NCBI GenBank assembly: GCA_037389465.1
Contig: JAZARR010000074.1
Coordinates: forward strand, 1,798,001 to 1,862,000
Length of the DNA: 64,000 nt
Reading direction: 5' to 3'
DNA from: Baylisascaris procyonis
Lineage: Eukaryota > Nematoda > Chromadorea > Rhabditida > Ascarididae
Shown here: in pieces, positions 61,415 through 64,000 of the stretch
Layout: the number at the start of each line of letters is the position of its first letter
Position numbering within the stretch: the first letter of the stretch is position 1
The notes under the pieces: model-generated
What the model was told of the DNA's origin: nothing
Seen by the model: the letters and a program-made list of their open reading frames with translations, nothing else
Databases searched by the model: none
Made by a program: the position numbers and the translations under genes

Positions 61415-63050
61415 AATTTACACAAAGCATATTTAATAGGGAAGCAGGAAGTGATTCTATTGTATATGATAACAAAAGAGAGCTTAATATTTCTGATGAG
61501 GGTTTATTTCGTAAGAATCTACGGAGGAAACTGCAAGTGGACTGTGACCAGTACAAGGGATTGGAGCTGAGAGAAGCGGCAAAAAACCGAAGAAGCTTGA
61601 AAATGGTTGAGAAAGAACTTGAAAGGAGAATAAGATTACGTGGTATTCTGAAAGATCATAATGGGAGACGTACAACAGATCAAACAAGAATGACATAAAT
61701 ATGCGAAACCTACTACAATAATCTATTTGCCTCCAAGGTATACGCGGAGGAAACCCCTCACATTTTAAGCGTGAACATTCCACTGGTAACATGGGACGAA
61801 GTTGATTCAGCATTGAGGGAAATGGAGTTTGGAAAAATCCCCGGAAAGGACGGAATCAAAACGGAATATCTGAAAGCAGGAGGCTACTTCTTTTCCAAGG
61901 CTACGGCTGAAAGATTCTCCACCTAGTTAAATTCAAGCACTATTCGCTTGGCTTGGTTAGGTTACCATTAGAGAAGATGCTTTTGAAGAAGGAAGATGAT
62001 ACCGAAGACCTTGGGAACTACCTTTCCATTGCGTTTTTGTCTTAATCGCACAAATTGTTCACAAAAGTGATGGAAATCAGCACAGTGCAGGCAGGTCTTA
62101 GAGAATGCTACTCCACGCATGATCACATCCGTGTCCTCTACAAGGTGATAGTATCTCCCCGATGCTTTTTGCGGTGACTCTGGAGAGAGCATTTAGAAGG
62201 ATTAAACATCATAGTTGGTTTATGACTGATGGAGAATTGCTAAGCTATCTTCTTTTCTCTGATGACTGTGTCCTTGTTGCCACAAACCCTCAAGACCACC
62301 AACACGATTTACAGCAAACTGCAAGTCTCTTCAAGGAAATCGGCCTGGAAATGAAACTCTCGAAGACAAATCGATGAGAAATAGCTTTTGCACAGAAGGC
62401 GCTATGCGAGTAGATGGCGTCGAAGTCGAGAAAGCGACAGACTACACCTATCTCGGATGTCAACTGAATCCGAATAATATCTTGGCCGGCGAGTTCATAA
62501 GAAGACGAAGAGCGGGTTGAATCACTTTCAACAACAATCAGGTTGTGCTAACAGAACAGAGGTCGCCGATGAATGCCAAAGCTAATATCTTCTGGACGAT
62601 TATGCTTCTGGCAATGCTATACGTCTGCAAACATGGTCTACGGCTAACTGTGATGAATAAAAATTCGCAATGACATAGAGAGCAATAGAAAGAAGGATAT
62701 ATGGCCTCAACCGAATAGACCGGTTAAACAATGAAGAATCGCGACATAGAACTGTAGTAAAGGATATGATACCCGAATTTTATGAAGCAAAATAGAAATG
62801 GGCAAGCGATGTTGCACGAAAATCTGACAACTGCTGGACCTATTGCCTTATAGAACGGATACCGACCGACAGCAGCCGCGTAGAAAGCCGCAAGTGAAGT
62901 GGATGAAGCATTAATACGGCTCTATGGTCAACGCTGGAAGTAGACAGCGCAGGATAAGAGCAAACGGAACTCGACATATCGATGCCGACCCTTGCAAATG
63001 GACGGGTCATCAGGTGGTCAGGTGATGTAAATTCGGAATATAACTAATAA
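61413..63050 (+). mobile_element. Decayed RTE-type non-LTR retrotransposon, internally deleted
   Basis: The plus strand carries ordered but broken pieces of an RTE-clade reverse transcriptase. First is the pre-RT linker (LRRKLQVDCDQYKGLELREA, then TYYNNLFASK). Next comes the entry to the RT domain (ALREMEFGKIPGKDGIKTEY, then LKAGG), then EDLGNYLSIAFLS, KLFTKVM and STHDHIRVLY. From about 62140 it jumps to QGDSISPMLFAVTLERAF, followed by LLFSDDCVLVA (FADD box as FSDD, about 62255-62266), DYTYLGCQL and a WASDVARKSDNCWT tail like the C-terminal RWAGH...RWT of the family. In-frame stops (for example 61696) and frameshifts abound. About 90-100 residues between DHIRVL and QGD, including the first catalytic Asp motif, are missing. 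The endonuclease domain is absent. The element is inactive. Confidence 0.8.
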
Positions 63051-64000
63051 AGCTTAACTTAATGGATAATAAAAATGATAACTGCCGAGAGAGGGGAGAA
63101 GTTTAATTTGTAGAATGCTTCCATGACGAGATGACATATTTTTTAGTACAGCTTTTGCAATACTAAACATCAATGCAGTCGTGTATGCAAAGGGTGGTGG
63201 GATGTGAAGGGAGAGTAGAGGGGAAGGGGATACGAGAAAGGGAAGGGGATTATTTTTTTGACTATTCGATTAGTTTGCTCTATACCTATAGATCGATTTT
63301 AATGGAGAATACAATCGACAGAGATGAATCAAATCCAATCAAAACCACTACACAGACAATAAATCGATAAGTAACTAAAACGGACATTTCAAAGCTAGAA
63401 GTTTCCAAGAACTTTTTTTTTTTTCAAAACGCTTTCAGGAAATTTTTTCTCAAATTATTTAAAAATTTGAAAAATAACATTTTCAAAAAATTAACTTAAA
63501 GCAAAGACTTAAGATTAATTCATTTGAAGTAAGAACTCAAAAAATTAATAGATTTAAGATAAGCAATTCCCATAGAATAATAACGCTTGCATAACGTCAA
63601 ACAATACAAGTTGAAAACTCTTGTTATCCGAAAATAAAATAGAAGAAAGAAATGGTAATATTTTAGTCAAAATCAACAACTTCTATCAACTACCGAAAAG
63701 ATATCATTGTATACCTTATAAGGGATCATTTAAAAACACCTTTTAAGGTTTTCATAAAACATACAAAATAAAAAGCAATGAGCACATGAAAGCTCTATTG
63801 GAATCGTCGCATAATATCACCCTCTAACGAAATTTTTTATAGTAATAAAATTGTAAATCGCTGACCTTTTAGAGATGCGTTCAATATTAAAAGGTTCGCT
63901 TAAGATAAGCTATCTTTCAGCACTATATCCGCCTTACAAATTTGCATATTTCGAACGCTCTAGATGATAAATGCAAAAAGACTTTTAGTATATTTGAAAC
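63051..64000. other. Intergenic right end
   Basis: AT-rich sequence with a purine-rich stretch at about 63195-63250. No gene is supported; a 65-codon ORF at 63173 has no context. Confidence 0.5.

Overview
This is a eukaryotic, almost certainly nematode, genomic window. It is AT-rich, carries many (TA)n tracts, and its genes are split into short exons by AT-rich introns. Translation starts sit 0-36 nt behind TTTCAG/TTGCAG-type acceptors that have no obvious upstream coding exon, which fits spliced-leader trans-splicing. The families present fit a nematode: a glycine-rich CLP-1-type calpain, a sperm-type Gly/Tyr-Phe repeat protein and an RTE-type LINE. The long introns and base composition suggest a parasitic species, but I cannot name the genus from sequence alone. 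Nothing bacterial, viral or CRISPR-like is present.

Layout. 170-1668 (-): the 5' three coding exons of a CLP-1-like calpain; the protease domain lies off the left edge. 1.7-14.1 kb: intergenic, with microsatellites and one GC-richer block near 10.6 kb. 14170-15710 (-): a seven-exon gene I cannot name, whose known 5' end faces Nup93 across 134 bp. 15845-26813 (+): the complete gene for nucleoporin Nup93 (15 exons, 793 aa). 26.8-31.0 kb: intergenic. 30998-33826 (-): a three-exon gene for a low-complexity protein built around 18 copies of a 15-residue repeat, resembling the sperm-specific SSQ class. 35021-37081 (+): a six-exon, 218-aa lysine-rich orphan. 38715-38939 (+): a possible 74-aa charged ORF. 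40463-59878 (-): the complete acylaminoacyl-peptidase gene (22 exons, 726 aa, catalytic triad intact), including one GC-AG intron. 61.4-63.05 kb (+): a decayed RTE-type retrotransposon with the RT catalytic core deleted. The right end is intergenic.

The gene models were built by hand. In the two complete known genes (Nup93, APEH) every junction keeps reading phase and the totals come close to the human orthologues, so those models are strong. The two orphan multi-exon genes rest on phase-consistent splice sites and coding-like translation only.

Functionally the genes are unrelated: nuclear pore scaffold, cytosolic peptide turnover, calcium protease, putative sperm protein. There is no operon-like spacing. 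The most unusual items are the repeat protein with a possible decayed repeat exon in its second intron, the two orphan genes, and a 98-codon stop-free extension upstream of the APEH start.
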